Source of the DNA: Paulownia fortunei
Taxonomy: Eukaryota; Streptophyta; Magnoliopsida; Lamiales; Paulowniaceae
Assembly: GCA_019321725.1 (NCBI GenBank)
Contig: CM033110.1
Location: forward strand, 14,935,278 to 14,999,277
DNA length: 64,000 nt
Reading direction: 5' to 3'
Shown here: piece by piece, positions 1-11,200 of the stretch
How positions within the stretch are numbered: position 1 is the stretch's first letter
Layout of the letters: every line of letters begins with the position of its first letter
The notes under the pieces: model-generated
Database searches by the model: none
Seen by the model: only the letters and a program-made list of their open reading frames with translations
Told to the model about the DNA's origin: nothing
Made by a program: the position numbers and the translations under genes

Positions 1-1239
1 TAGATTCACGCCTCTCCGATCAACTTTTAATAGACAGAAAATGAAATTCTAAAATTTGTCATAATTTTCAGCATTATAAGCGGATTGATGGGTCTAGAAG
101 AGTCGGATCTGCTGAGTTTTGGGTCTGGAGTTGGGTGGGGCAGGTTCATTTCCTTAACAGCGCGGGAGGGGTCTCGAGTTTAATTTTTTTTTGACGGAGT
201 GAGTTTTGAATTTAATCAAACTCATTTTAAACTTAACTCATTATCATCCCTACTCAAACCCATATTTTGTTTTATTAAGAAAACAGATCCCAAGCCTTCA
301 CTACCTTTTTTGGGCTATATATTTGTAATACTATCAATATGATTAAAAAAAAAGAGAGAAAAAAAATTGTATATACATGCATGAAGCCAGCAACAACTAT
401 TTAGTGAAAATATTAAAATTTTGAAAAAACAACCTATAAATGGACTCATGCTTTTGATTTTCATTCTAGTTACACTTTACATATTTACGTTCAATGTCTT
501 CTTCTTTTTTTTTTTTTTCTCAATGGATATCTGTCATTACTTAGAAATTATATAAACAAATTACATAAACTACAAAAAATCATTAAAAACTAAATGCCCT
601 TGATAACAATCAATTACTTGAATTTAATGTTGTTGTTGTATTATTTTACTTCAAACTCTTTGCCCCACTTCTTGCTACTACATTAAAAATACTATAAACA
701 AACTCAAACTCGAAGCAATTGATATAGAAAAACATGCAAGTTATTTATTGAACTCTTCCAAAATTTCGTCTCTCAATGAGAGTAATAATGAGATAGAGCT
801 TATTACGAATAATAATTTGTTGAAATTTGAGAGTATTGCTTAAATGATATTTTAAGATCAGTTTTCAATCTCAACGAAATTGAATAGAGCCTTGTCAAAT
901 TCAGTAAAAAAGTAAATATGAATATTTATTTTGATAGGAAAAAAAATTAATAAAAAATATATTTCCAACAAAATATTTAATAGCATCCAACGTAGTCGTT
1001 CGGAACAAATCATAAAATCTCATCCCAATCAGAAGTCCAAGATTAGAGTGGATATAAACGTACATGTGTTTGAGCATATGTACACATTTACTTCTATAAT
1101 GTACAACGTGTATACAAAAAATTATTCCTAAGTTGATTTGATCAAATTTAGATATGATTCGACATAAAATTTTACTAATATAAAGGGCAGAAGTAATAGC
1201 ATGCATATAAAAGACAATAAAATAAACTAACAAAATATA
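1..1239. other. AT-rich intergenic DNA, no gene seen
   Basis: This stretch is AT-rich, with long A and T runs (for example near 345-365 and 505-520). The open frames on both strands near 900-1230 are short, low in complexity and match no family I recognise. I see no promoter, RNA gene or clear repeat boundary. It is the flank into which the Copia element starting at 1245 inserted. Confidence 0.6.
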
Positions 1240-1244
1240 TGAAC

Positions 1245-1730
1245 TGTTGTATTTGTATTGAATATATTAGGTATGAAAAATCTATATAGGATAGGCATAC
1301 CTTTTTAAAAATATTTTTTTTTAAGTTATTAATTTCTCTCACTATGGTGTAAAATAGTTCTCAATGATACAAAACCTATGATTTACTAAAATTCTAAGTT
1401 TATACTATTTAGAATTTTATGGAGCAAAAATCACAAATTTAATAAAGATAAAATATTCAGAAAGAAAGATGAAAGTTCTATGTTGTAGGGAAAGTTCGTA
1501 TTTATGTATCACTATATTTTATTAACTTCATTTTTTATTGTAAATTAGAAGTTATTTACAAACTTTCAAAGATTGCCTTCAAAGATTGCAATCTTTCCTA
1601 AGAGACACCTTTTGGTGAAAAGACATATTTTCATTTCAATATTCCAATTGTTTTAATTATGAACCTGGACAGATTCAAAAATCCGGTGCCTCTTTCCCCT
1701 ATTGTTTGTTTTATTTATTTATTTGTTTCT

Positions 1731-1761
<31 letters not shown>

Positions 1762-1971
1762 ACTAGAAGCTTTTCTTGATTTTTCCTCATAGAAGAGAAC
1801 TCTAAGATAACTTAGTAAAACTTACCAAACTTAATACATATTTATACATCAAGAATAGCTCCACGACTCTAGCTAACAATTAATGTGAGATAAATGCATA
1901 TGAATGAGAATACATACGCATTGCAATGTTGGACAATTATATTATATGTAAATACATTATTTTATACAACA
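1245..1971 (-). repeat. 3' LTR of the Copia element (left copy)
   Basis: This copy runs from TGTTGTA at 1245 to TACAACA ending at 1971. Its first 170 bases align closely with 6702 onward (shared text includes the stretch around 1340-1360 with 'cactatggtgtaaaat'). Both LTRs carry a TA microsatellite at the matching internal position (1731-1756 here). This copy is about 120 bp longer than its partner. Its right end is part of a tandem duplication that continues to about 2256. Confidence 0.88.
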
Positions 1972-2256
1972 ATCCCCCCTTATTTACATATAATATAAAA
2001 ATAAATATCAACTTGTTTTATATAGTGAATAGCCATAAAGTGGACAAACTTTTAATGTATCTAACAATCAATGTGAGATAAATGCATATGAATAAGAATA
2101 CAAGGTGAACATACGCATTCCAATGTTGGACAGTTATATTATATGTAAATACATTATTTATACAACAATCCCCCACTTATTTACATATAATATAAAAATA
2201 AATATCAACTTGTTTTACATAGTGAATAGCCATAAAGTGGGCAAACTTTTAACGTA
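1873..2256. repeat. Tandem duplication over the LTR/polypurine-tract junction
   Basis: Two units of about 190 bp lie head to tail, roughly 1873-2059 and 2060-2256. Each contains 'ataaatgcatatgaat', the LTR end TACAACA, the C-rich polypurine-tract complement and 'tagccataaagtgg'. The second unit keeps about 9 bases ('aaggtgaac') missing from the first. The matching part of the 5' LTR resembles the second unit more closely there, so unit two looks more ancestral. The element thus has two possible LTR/PPT junctions, at 1971 and at about 2166. Confidence 0.85.
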
Positions 2257-2793
2257 TGGTTAAAACTGAGATACTATGGAAACATATTCTCAATATGTAT
2301 GATTGCATGCTCCTTTTGTTTTTGCCTGCACATTTATAAATGGGTCTTGTGCTTAATTCTGATTTTCACAAGTACTCTAGGATTTTACCGAATAATCCAT
2401 AAGAAGCGACCTCTCACTTCTCTACTTATATAGGTAAACTCATCAAGAATGTCCACAACACATTCCACAATGCTATAAGTCTATTAAAGATTTTAAATCC
2501 AACATACTCTTGTTATGGTAATAGAAGTGCATAGATCAGGTATAGAACTTTCAAAATAGCATCACCCCCACTATTTTAAAGTTATGCACTTAAAATGTAT
2601 CAAAGTTTCCATTTCATCAACATCTAATATTGAATTGTTTTTTTAACTCTCATACATAAGGTGACAAATGTGTGACTTATACTTTAAGATAGAGTTGGTT
2701 TCAATCAAGACATTATTTTAATTGATAATAATTCTATATCTCTCATGATCCTTGTAATCTTTTTTTCAGATAAATATTTTGTTAGTGGATCAG

Positions 2794-3180
2794 CTAACAT
2801 TGATTAGTAGGGAGATACTCAAAAATAATCGTCTCTTTTGTAACCATATTTTTAATATGATTATACCTTATAGCAATGTGTTTGTTATGGCTTGATATTC
2901 TCTCATTCTTTGTATTATAAATCGTAGCTTGATTATCACAATACAAAATAGTTAGACCCTTTTTAAGATCTAACAAAGGAATAGTTCTAAGGAATCTTCT
3001 AAACCATTTAATATCTTTGCTTGCAATAGACATTGTTATATATTCATATTCCATAGAAAATAAAGCAACACAAGTTTGCCTCTTTAAAGCCCAAACAACA
3101 ATGGCACCACCTATAGTGAACAACTAACCACTAGAATCAGCTTGGTCAACTGCCCAATTAGCATCACTGTAACACTCAAG
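2794..3180 (-). pseudogene. Copia RNase H remnant
   Basis: The translation shows the Copia RNase H signatures: a YSDANWA-like start (near 3150-3175), then an in-frame stop near 3124, then an open segment with SMEYEYI and CDNQATIY and a histidine-rich end near HIAIRYNHI. In intact elements this domain closes the polyprotein and removes the RNA strand during reverse transcription. The stop and the loss of frame from the RT segment upstream show that it is broken. The assignment rests on motif order and position next to the 3' LTR. Confidence 0.85.
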
Positions 3181-4400
3181 TGTAGATGAACTACATTGAT
3201 AGTGTAAGTCATAGTTCATAGTGAATTTCAAGTGCCTAGTACTCTTTTAAGTTCATTCCAATGTTCTTTACTAGGATTGCTAGTAAATCTACTTAATATG
3301 TCAATTGAATACGCAAGACCAGGTCTTGTGTGATTCACCACATGCATGATGCTACCAATTATTTTGACATATTCTTCTTGATTTACAGCTTCTCATTTGT
3401 TAGGAACTAGCTTCACATTAGGATCAATAGGATACTTACTTTACAATCAAAGTAATTGAACTTCTTCAACACTTTCTCAATGTAATGAGATTGTGTTAAT
3501 ATATAAGTTCCATCTCTTTTGTGAACTTTGACTCCCAAAATGATATCTGTTGAACCTAAGTCCTTCATGTCAAAAACTTGTTTCAAATAATTTTTGGTTT
3601 CATTTACACATGTAATACTATAACAAAAAAATAAGAAAATCATCAACATATAAAGTTAAAAGCACTTTATATTCAAGCATAACTTTAGTAAACACACAAC
3701 TTTCTACTTTGCTACTCTTAAAATCAAATTTTCTAATTTTATGCTTAAGTTTCTTATACGATTATCTAAGTGCTTGTTGAAGACCATACAAAGACTTATT
3801 TAATTTACAATCTTTATGTTCTTCACCTTTAATAACATATCATTCCGGTTTACGTATATAAATTTCTTCTTCTAAGTCTCTTTTAAGAAAGTAGTTTTAA
3901 CATCCATTTGATGAACCTCTAAGTCATAAATAGAAGTAATAACAAACATAATTCTTATAGATGTAAATTTTGTAATGGGAGAAAATGTTTTAAAATAGTC
4001 TATATCTTATTTTTTACTATTACCTTTGGCTACTAATCTTGTTTTGTACTTATCAACAGTAGCATCAGTTTTCAATTTTTTTCTTAAAAAATATTTACAG
4101 CTAATAGGTTTGGTGTTGGGAGGAGGATCTATAAGAGTTCATGTTTGATTATCAAGAATTGATTTAATCTCATCATCCATGACTCTTTTCCACACATTTG
4201 AGTCAGATAATGACATAACTTTTTGAAAAGATTTAGGATTCTCTTCTAATATGTAAGTTAACATATCAAAATCAAAATTCTTTTCAATTCTACATGTCTT
4301 ACTTTTCCTTAATCCAACAATTTCATCATTTTCATCCTTGTTCAAATTTGCATCATTTGCTGATGTTCTAACATGCATGCGTGAGCTAGATGGAACATAT
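3130..4400 (-). pseudogene. Copia reverse transcriptase remnant
   Basis: Pieces of the RT are readable in several frames. The N-terminal part, with WKRVMDDEIKSI, lies at 4139-4378. A 'LNKSLYGLQQA'-type stretch is visible near 3765-3810. The catalytic YVDD box occurs as LYVDDFLIF near 3620-3650, and KQVFDMKDLG follows just downstream of it (about 3550-3595). Stops and frameshifts separate these blocks. The order and spacing match Ty1/Copia RT, which copies element RNA into DNA inside virus-like particles. No intact reading frame remains. Confidence 0.85.
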
Positions 4401-4639
4401 GAATTAGTCTTATTTGTTTCTAATTCAAGTTAATGTAATAAGTCATTATTAAGTTCTAATTTGTTAGAATCTTTAATAGTTAAATTTTCATAAGATATAG
4501 CATGTGTAGCTTCAAATACACTATTATCACTAAACTTAAGAAATCTATATGCTTTACTAAGCAAAGAATAAACAACAAAAATAGATTTCACAGCTTTACT
4601 ACCAAGTTTTGGCATTTTCAAAGTCGCATCTAAAACATA

Positions 4640-5627
4640 TGCATTACAACTTCATATCTTCAAGTGTTTAATGCTAGGCTTATGCTCAACTAATAACTCA
4701 TATGGAGTTTTCATATGCTTTTTATTCACAATTCTATTACTAATGTAACAAGAACTTAGTAATGCATGTCCCCCAATAACTCATTGGAAGTTTAGAGTGT
4801 ATTAGCATGGCACTAACCATTTCCAATAAGGATCTATTTTTCCTTTCGGCTACTCCATTTTGTGGTGGAGTATTAGGTGCTGAAAATTCTTGAACTATAC
4901 CATTTTATAAACAAAATGATATAAACTCATTAGAAAAATATTCACCACCTCTACTCAATCTCAACCTTTTGATCCTTAAATTGGTTTTATTTTCAACTTC
5001 TTCTTTGAAAATTTTATTAAACTTATCAAAAGGCCCATACTTGGTTCTTAATAAATATACATGAATGAATTTTAAAAAATCATCAATAAATGTAATAAAG
5101 TAACGTTTTCAACCTCTAGCAACATACTCTTTATTGTCACATATATCAGTATGAATGAGTTGAAGTAAAACAATTGATGTAATTACACTTTTAAAAGAAG
5201 TTTTAGTCAACTTAGATTATGCACAACATTCACAAGTGTTCATAGATAAAGTAGATGAAGACTTGGGAATTAAATCACAATTAATCATACGATTCATAGC
5301 ATTCATACCAACATGTCCCAATCTAAAGTGCCAAAAATCATGCTTATCATTTTGAAAATAATGAAAAGAATCAATTAAGTAAGATGAAATAGAATTATTA
5401 TTATTAATGCTCAACAGGTACATATTATCTTTAATGTAACATTTTCCAACAATTGATTCATTCTTAATTATGATTACTTTTTGCCATTCAAAAGCTACTT
5501 TAAAGCCATTTTTGTCCAACTTGTGGACTGATACAAAATTCTTCCTCATATAGGGAATATGATACATATTTTTCAAAGTTAAAGTTTTTCTCAAAGTAAG
5601 AGGAAGAAGAATAGTTCCTTTGCACAA
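4640..5627 (-). pseudogene. Copia GAG-pre-integrase and integrase remnant
   Basis: The pre-integrase zinc-binding region is open at 5217-5627 and carries FWHFRLGHVGMNAM followed by a Cys pair near its end. The integrase core follows at lower coordinates. It includes the block APNTPPQNGVAERK near 4850-4890, which holds the conserved Glu of the D,D-35-E catalytic triad. Several stops interrupt the core. In living elements this enzyme inserts the cDNA into the host chromosome and creates the 5-bp target duplication seen at the element ends. Confidence 0.87.
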
Positions 5628-5797
5628 ACTTCACTAGTTGAAGAGTTGCCCATGTAGATAATTTTTGCCTTATCAAGCTCTTCATATGTCTTGAACAAGT
5701 TTCTATTTCGAGTCACATGACAAGTTGCACCCGAATCCACCAACCATGTTGAATCCATGTCATTAATAACACAGATTTTGGTAAGCATAGCAATCAA
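5591..5797 (-). pseudogene. Copia aspartic protease remnant
   Basis: The segment contains WLVDSGATCHVT, the usual Copia protease active-site block with Asp-Ser-Gly. In active elements this protease cuts the Gag-Pol polyprotein. Its frame overlaps the pre-integrase segment out of phase, so a frameshift separates the two. Confidence 0.85.
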
Positions 5798-5803
5798 ATC
5801 ATT

Positions 5804-6681
5804 TTACACCAAGTTTGTCTCATCATTTTTCTTTTGTCTCTTGCAATGACAACATTTCCTAACCAAATGACCAGGTTTGCCACAAACATAGCAAGGTCCT
5901 TTTTTCTTCTTGGGATTTCCATGTTTTTCATTTATATTTGAATTGACGTTCTTCCTCTTTTTGGATTTTTCTTGGTTTTCCTTGGAATTTCCTTGAAGGT
6001 TCTTTTCTTCCACTTGATTCACACCATCATTCTTCACCGAATTGAACCGTCCCTTTTAAGATTTTCAGTCTCAATTTGGATGCCTTGAATAAGTTCATCC
6101 AATCAAATGGATTTCTTCTTATGTTTCAATTTCTTTTGGTAATCTTTCCATGAAAGTGGAAGTTTACCAATGATAGCAGAAACTTGGAAGGTCTCAGAAA
6201 TAGGTTCACCCGCATTAGTACATTCTGTTACTATATCATTTAACTCATTTATTTGATCAATAACAGGTTTAGTATCCACCATTTTATACTCAACATACTT
6301 GTTAATAAAAAAAGACTTATTTTCAGCATATTTATTAACATACATTCTTTTTATAGCATTCCAAAGTTTAGCAACAGTTTTATAAGCATGGAAAACATTG
6401 AAAAGTGTGTTGTTCAAGGACTGGAGGATGGTGAAACGGTAAATAAAATCATCATATTTCCATTTCTTAGACTTTTCTGCAGCCTCTGTCTTCTGTGCTT
6501 CTGTTTTTGTCGAATCAATCATATCTTCCGAACATTGTTTGAACAACACATAGAACACCTTTGCAATTGTTAAAAGATATTCCAACTTCAAACTCCTGCG
6601 TTTGTAGTTCAACCCATTCAATCTTTCCAATTTATTTTCATCATGCAATTGTGCCTTGACCAAAATAAACTCTATTTTCAA
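5804..6681 (-). pseudogene. Copia gag remnant with zinc knuckle
   Basis: An open frame at 6103-6681 (192 codons) shows the N-terminal Copia Gag pattern, including KLERLNGLNYKR and a C-terminal EPISETFQVSAIIGKLP-like stretch. A second open segment at 5804-6037 is rich in Lys, Asn and Glu and carries a CCHC zinc knuckle, CYVCGKPGHLVRKC, the usual nucleic-acid-binding end of Gag. The two are in different frames, with a stop between them near 6057. Gag starts directly after the 5' LTR, as expected. This is the best preserved part of the element. Confidence 0.88.
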
Positions 6682-6701
6682 GAAGATTAATACCTTAAAA
6701 C

Positions 6702-7306
6702 TATTGTATTTGTATTGAATATAGTGGCTATGAAAAATATGTATAGGCTAGTCACACCTTTTTAAAGATGATTTTTTTAAGGTATTAATTTCTCCCACTA
6801 TGGTGTAAAATGGTTCTCAATAAATTAACCTTCAGAATACAAAGCTTATGATTCAGTAAAATTCTAAGTTTACACTGCTTAGAATTTTATGGAGCAAAAA
6901 TCACAAGTTTTGATAAAGATAAAATATTCAAAAAGAAATATAAAAGTTTTCTAGGGAAGTATTTCATTAACTTCATTTTCTGTTGTAAAACAAAAGTTAT
7001 TTACAGATTTCTAAAAATTGCCTTCAAAAAGACGCATTTTGCAATTTTTTCTTTGTTTCTTATATATATATATATATATATTAAAAATAAACTAGAAATT
7101 TTTCTTGATTTTTCTTCGTAGAAAAAGACTTCAAAATAGTTTGGTAAAACTTACCAAACTTAATATATATTTATACATAAAAAATAACTCTACGACTCTA
7201 ACTAATAATTAATGTGGAATAAATGCATATAAATGAGAATACAATATAAACACAATTTCTAATGTAGAACAATTATAATATATGTAAATACATTATTTAT
7301 ACAATA
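6702..7306 (-). repeat. 5' LTR of the Copia element (right copy)
   Basis: This 605-bp copy aligns with 1245-1971. Its ends are TATTGTA and TACAATA, each one base off the left copy. It has the same internal order: the 'cactatggtgtaaaat' block, the 'cttagaattttatgg' block, the TA microsatellite (7061-7080) and the 'ataaatgcatat' block. It precedes gag in the element's reading direction, so it is the 5' (promoter) LTR. Confidence 0.88.
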
Positions 7307-7311
7307 TGTAC

Positions 7312-8100
7312 TTGAGTGTTAGCAGTAAATTACTCTAATTAAACAAACAGAATTCTTTATTTAAAATAATATTTTATTTTTATTCCAATAGCAAAATAGA
7401 AGATCGTGAATGCTTAGTTGACAGGTTTCATTGCAATTCATAGTTGAGAAAATATTTGATAATAGTACAGGATGAGTTGAGTTTACTTGCCAACTTTGCG
7501 AAGCGGTACGATTGGAGCTCAAGCTCTGTATTAAATACTTTAGTATTAAAAAATAAATACAATGACATTAAAGTATAATATTCTAAATATTGTAATTGAT
7601 GAGGAAAAAAAGTATAACAATAACTGATGGATATTTTAATAATATATCTTACTTTATTCATTTAATTGATCAACGATATATTTTTTTACATATTTTTTTT
7701 ATTTGACATTCTAATACAATCAAAATTTTAACCATCTTGAAATTTAATGTAGTAATTATTTATTATAAATAAGTAGTATTATTATCTTTGTACAGGGTAT
7801 TCAAATCTCTAGTTTGAGGATTTAATTATATGATTTTATTAATAGTTTTTATAATCGTTCAACTTGAATGGGTGCAATATCTATTTTTACCCAAAAGAAT
7901 GTAAAATTTATTTAGATAACATTTATAACTTAATTATACACTCAAATAAAGAAATAAAAATTTCATGTTTGTTTTTTCATATTTATCATAGTCATTTATA
8001 TGTTCAAAATTTGAATAATTAAAATATTCATCACTTTTATTCAAATAATTTAATTTCTAGTAATACATTTATCATTTACCAAGTCTATAACTCTCTCACT
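7312..8100. other. AT-rich flank upstream of CARA
   Basis: This is AT-rich DNA between the Copia element and the CARA leader. Base composition changes sharply at about 8105, where GC-rich leader-like sequence begins. A short open frame at 7428-7661 on the minus strand has no recognisable motif. I see no convincing TATA box close to the leader. Confidence 0.5.
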
Positions 8101-8206
8101 CATATTCAGAATCCCTAGCCGCCTCCGCACCCCTGGCCGTTGGACTGACGTAGTATTGCCCAGAGCTGCCGAGCTCAGCTCGTTTACAACAGTAAAGGTC
8201 AAACTT

Positions 8207-8215
8207 AAACCCTAG
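8207..8215 (+). promoter_or_regulatory. Telo-box-like motif in CARA leader
   Basis: The sequence AAACCCTAG lies about 45 bases before the first CARA start codon. Telo-boxes (AAACCCTA) are known near transcription starts of plant genes expressed in dividing tissue. A TGACG motif lies upstream at about 8146. The transcription start is not visible, so the role is inferred. Confidence 0.4.
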
Positions 8216-8258
8216 TTTCCGCACCAGGTGCTCAGTTCACTTTACCTCCGCAATTTCC

Positions 8259-11200
8259 ATGGAGTGTGCTTTGGGGATGGCGGCCACTCAGTTTCCGTCG
8301 TGCTTTAGACTAAATTCGCCAAAAGTCCGGCTATTCACCGTCAATTGTCACTCTATTTCTCTCTCCGCCTCCGAGAATTCACCCACTGGTATGTACGTTC
8401 ACACGTATACATGTAGATGTGTGTTTGTGTATTTGGGTTCGAAACATTTTCAGAGTTGAATTTTTAATGTGGGTGTTTTTTTGAAATAATATTGGTTATT
8501 GATTTTTTGCTGTGTAATATTTTCTGGAAAAAATGGATTATAGGGTTGGTGGAAAGGCCATGGAAGGTGGCGGATGCAAGGTTGGTGCTGGAGGATGGTT
8601 CTGTTTGGCGGGCGAAGTCGTTTGGTGCTTCTGGAACCCAAGTTGGCGAAGTGGTTTTTAATACATCATTAACAGGGTAAATTTATTTTTGTTTATCAAT
8701 TTTGCATTTTGTCCTTCCATTTTGTGTAATTGTTTCTTTGTTGTTTTAATTTTCCCCATTTGAATGATGGGTAATCCTTTATTAGTTTATGCGCTTTTGC
8801 ACCCAATGGCTTATCCGAGAGTAGTTGCAATGATGCATATGTTTCTCATGGGTTGCATCATTAATTGGAAGAACATTGACAATTAGATTGATTTTCCGAG
8901 GAAAATCTGCGTACATGCAAAGAGTTAAATATGAATATAACTTAACTGGATAAGACAGCATATAGATGTGGGGCTGAAGTAGCGCCTGCATTTTTTAGGT
9001 TCTCCTCCTCAATTGTCTTATTCCTTTTGTTTGTTTCTCCTGTTGATTTACCGAGGTGTCAGTCAGTGTGATACTTTATAGGAAATAAAACTGGTAAATA
9101 TCAAGTGTTTGCATGCATGAAAGCTAAGGGGTGTGATTTTTGGAGATATGAGTCATAATTCTCACAACTGATCATGGGGTTAATGGGAGCAATCTTGCAA
9201 AATGTTAATGGGCTTAAAACAAAAAAATGCATGCATGATAGAGATGCAGATCTTGACATATGAAAAAGATATATCATTTAGCATTTTGATCAGGTTATTC
9301 TCTCTGTTCCCTCACCTTCGCCTTTGCATACATTTATTGAAAATAAAATAAAATCCAGAACAGTAATAAACACCATTTCAGTAACAAGAAAACAAAGAAA
9401 AAAAATACCCAAGAAACATATTTTCAACAACACAAAACGTAGCTCATAAAAACAAGAGTCATTGGTTTTTCCTGAGGCTTCTGGGATTCAGAAAATTATG
9501 TTATACAAAGATCTTGGTTTCAGGGTCAGTAAAAATGGAAAAGAAAAGGAAAAAAGTATGTGGTGAAGATGTCAATATTTCAATTGTTCAAATGAACAGT
9601 TCTTGCAAATAAATCTTAGAAAGTGAGATCAAGTTGTTTTGTGTTTGTGTCCTTTTGGTTTTGTATATAATATTGTTGGGTTCACAATGTGAAAAGGAAG
9701 TCAAATCATAAATGTGAGTAGTAGGCCCTTCATTTGTAAGATGAGCACTTGTGCACAAGTAGGTCCTGCCATTGTGCTCACTGACAGAAGTTCTAAGGAG
9801 CAACCAATTTTGGAATGGTTGACTTAATGTTTTTAATTTCATACTTATCATTTTTGCCAGCATTTCTGTTAGAAAGTAATTAAGAGAAATACTCCAATGC
9901 CCCTACTGAAAGAAATGGTGAGATTTTACCAATTTTATCAAACAAAAAAGGTGTTATTCAGGGAGAGTAGTTTCCTGTGTTTGGAAGGTAAAAATTATGG
10001 ATGAATCCTGAAGTATATGTTTCAAAATCAAACCCTTAAAAAAATAGCTGGACTGGAATCAAGTCTAATATCTCTATGTTATAGAAATTGTTTACTGAAG
10101 CATGCTAATGCCTCTCTATTTGTGCCTCATGTAAATGCATCAGGACGCCTTCAGAGTGTGCCTTGTGTTATCGCCTCAGTATGTTGCAGAATGCCCTGCC
10201 TCCGGGAAGCGTTCAAAAATGCCTTTTAATAATCTTGAGCATAAATAAGTGCCCTGAGTTTTTCTAAAATCAAGTTATTTTAGACCAAGTATAGAAGCGT
10301 TCGAGAATGCCTTCAAATAATCTTGAGCATAAATAAGTGAACTGAGTTTTTCTAAACTCAAGTTATTTTAGACCAAGTAAAAAGCTTGGATCAATCAACA
10401 ATTTAGATCAAGGGATAATCCCAATACCATTTCTATTTACATCTGATTATAATAAAATCAATCAGTGAGAGCAGAGTTGCTAAAAAACAAAAAAAAAACA
10501 TTACAGTTCTATCAACTTTAAAAAAGTTCATAAAAATTTAACACCTAATAATGTGAACTTTTAATATTTCAAAAGTTACATGTGTTTCTAGTGGATTGGA
10601 ATCTCAGTATCTTCTAAATAGAAGTTTTTACCAGCATTTTTCCAGATGTGTTATTGCAAATTTTGCACTTGGTAGGTGCATAATCATAAGTTCTTATTCA
10701 CCTCAATCATGTAAATATCTTACCCTTAAGTGAAAAACACTCTCAAACCTTTTTAAGATATTATTATGTTTAAGAGGCAAAACATTTAAGTCAATAGTTG
10801 GGTATATTGATCAATATTCTTCAGTCTTTCTCGTAAGTGAATTCTGAAGGCCAAGGCTCTAGGAAAAGGGCAATATTGAGGAAAAAAGCATCGTGGCGTA
10901 AAGATTGTGCTTATATCTATCTAATTTAATTCTATGTGGTTCTGCGTCAAATTTCCATTTCCTAGCATTGCAGGTACCAAGAGATCCTTACCGATCCTAG
11001 TTATGCTGGCCAATTTGTCCTGATGACTAACCCACACATTGGCAACACCGGTGTTAATTTTGGTAGGTGGTTTGCTTGTTTTATATTTTGACAAACTATA
11101 GTTTGAAAAGGGATCTGATTTGGCATGTTTTTCTTGGCAGATGATGAAGAATCAAGGCAATGTTTTCTAGCAGGACTGGTTATCCGAAGTTTGAGTATTA

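Larger units (their letters stand above)
1240..7311 (-). mobile_element. Degenerate Ty1/Copia LTR retrotransposon
   Basis: Two related LTRs (1245-1971 and 6702-7306) enclose remnants of gag, protease, integrase, reverse transcriptase and RNase H. These read on the minus strand in the Copia order, with integrase before RT. The LTR ends are short inverted repeats (TGTTGTA...TACAACA at the left copy, TATTGTA...TACAATA at the right). The flanks carry a likely 5-bp target duplication with one mismatch, TGAAC at 1240-1244 and TGTAC at 7307-7311. A C-rich tract just inside the left LTR (1973-1978) is the complement of the polypurine tract, which fixes that LTR as the 3' LTR. Just inside the right LTR the minus strand reads GGTATTAATC, a poor match to the usual initiator-Met tRNA primer site. 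Many stops and frameshifts show that the element is dead. The LTRs differ clearly in sequence and length, so the insertion is old. Confidence 0.93.
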
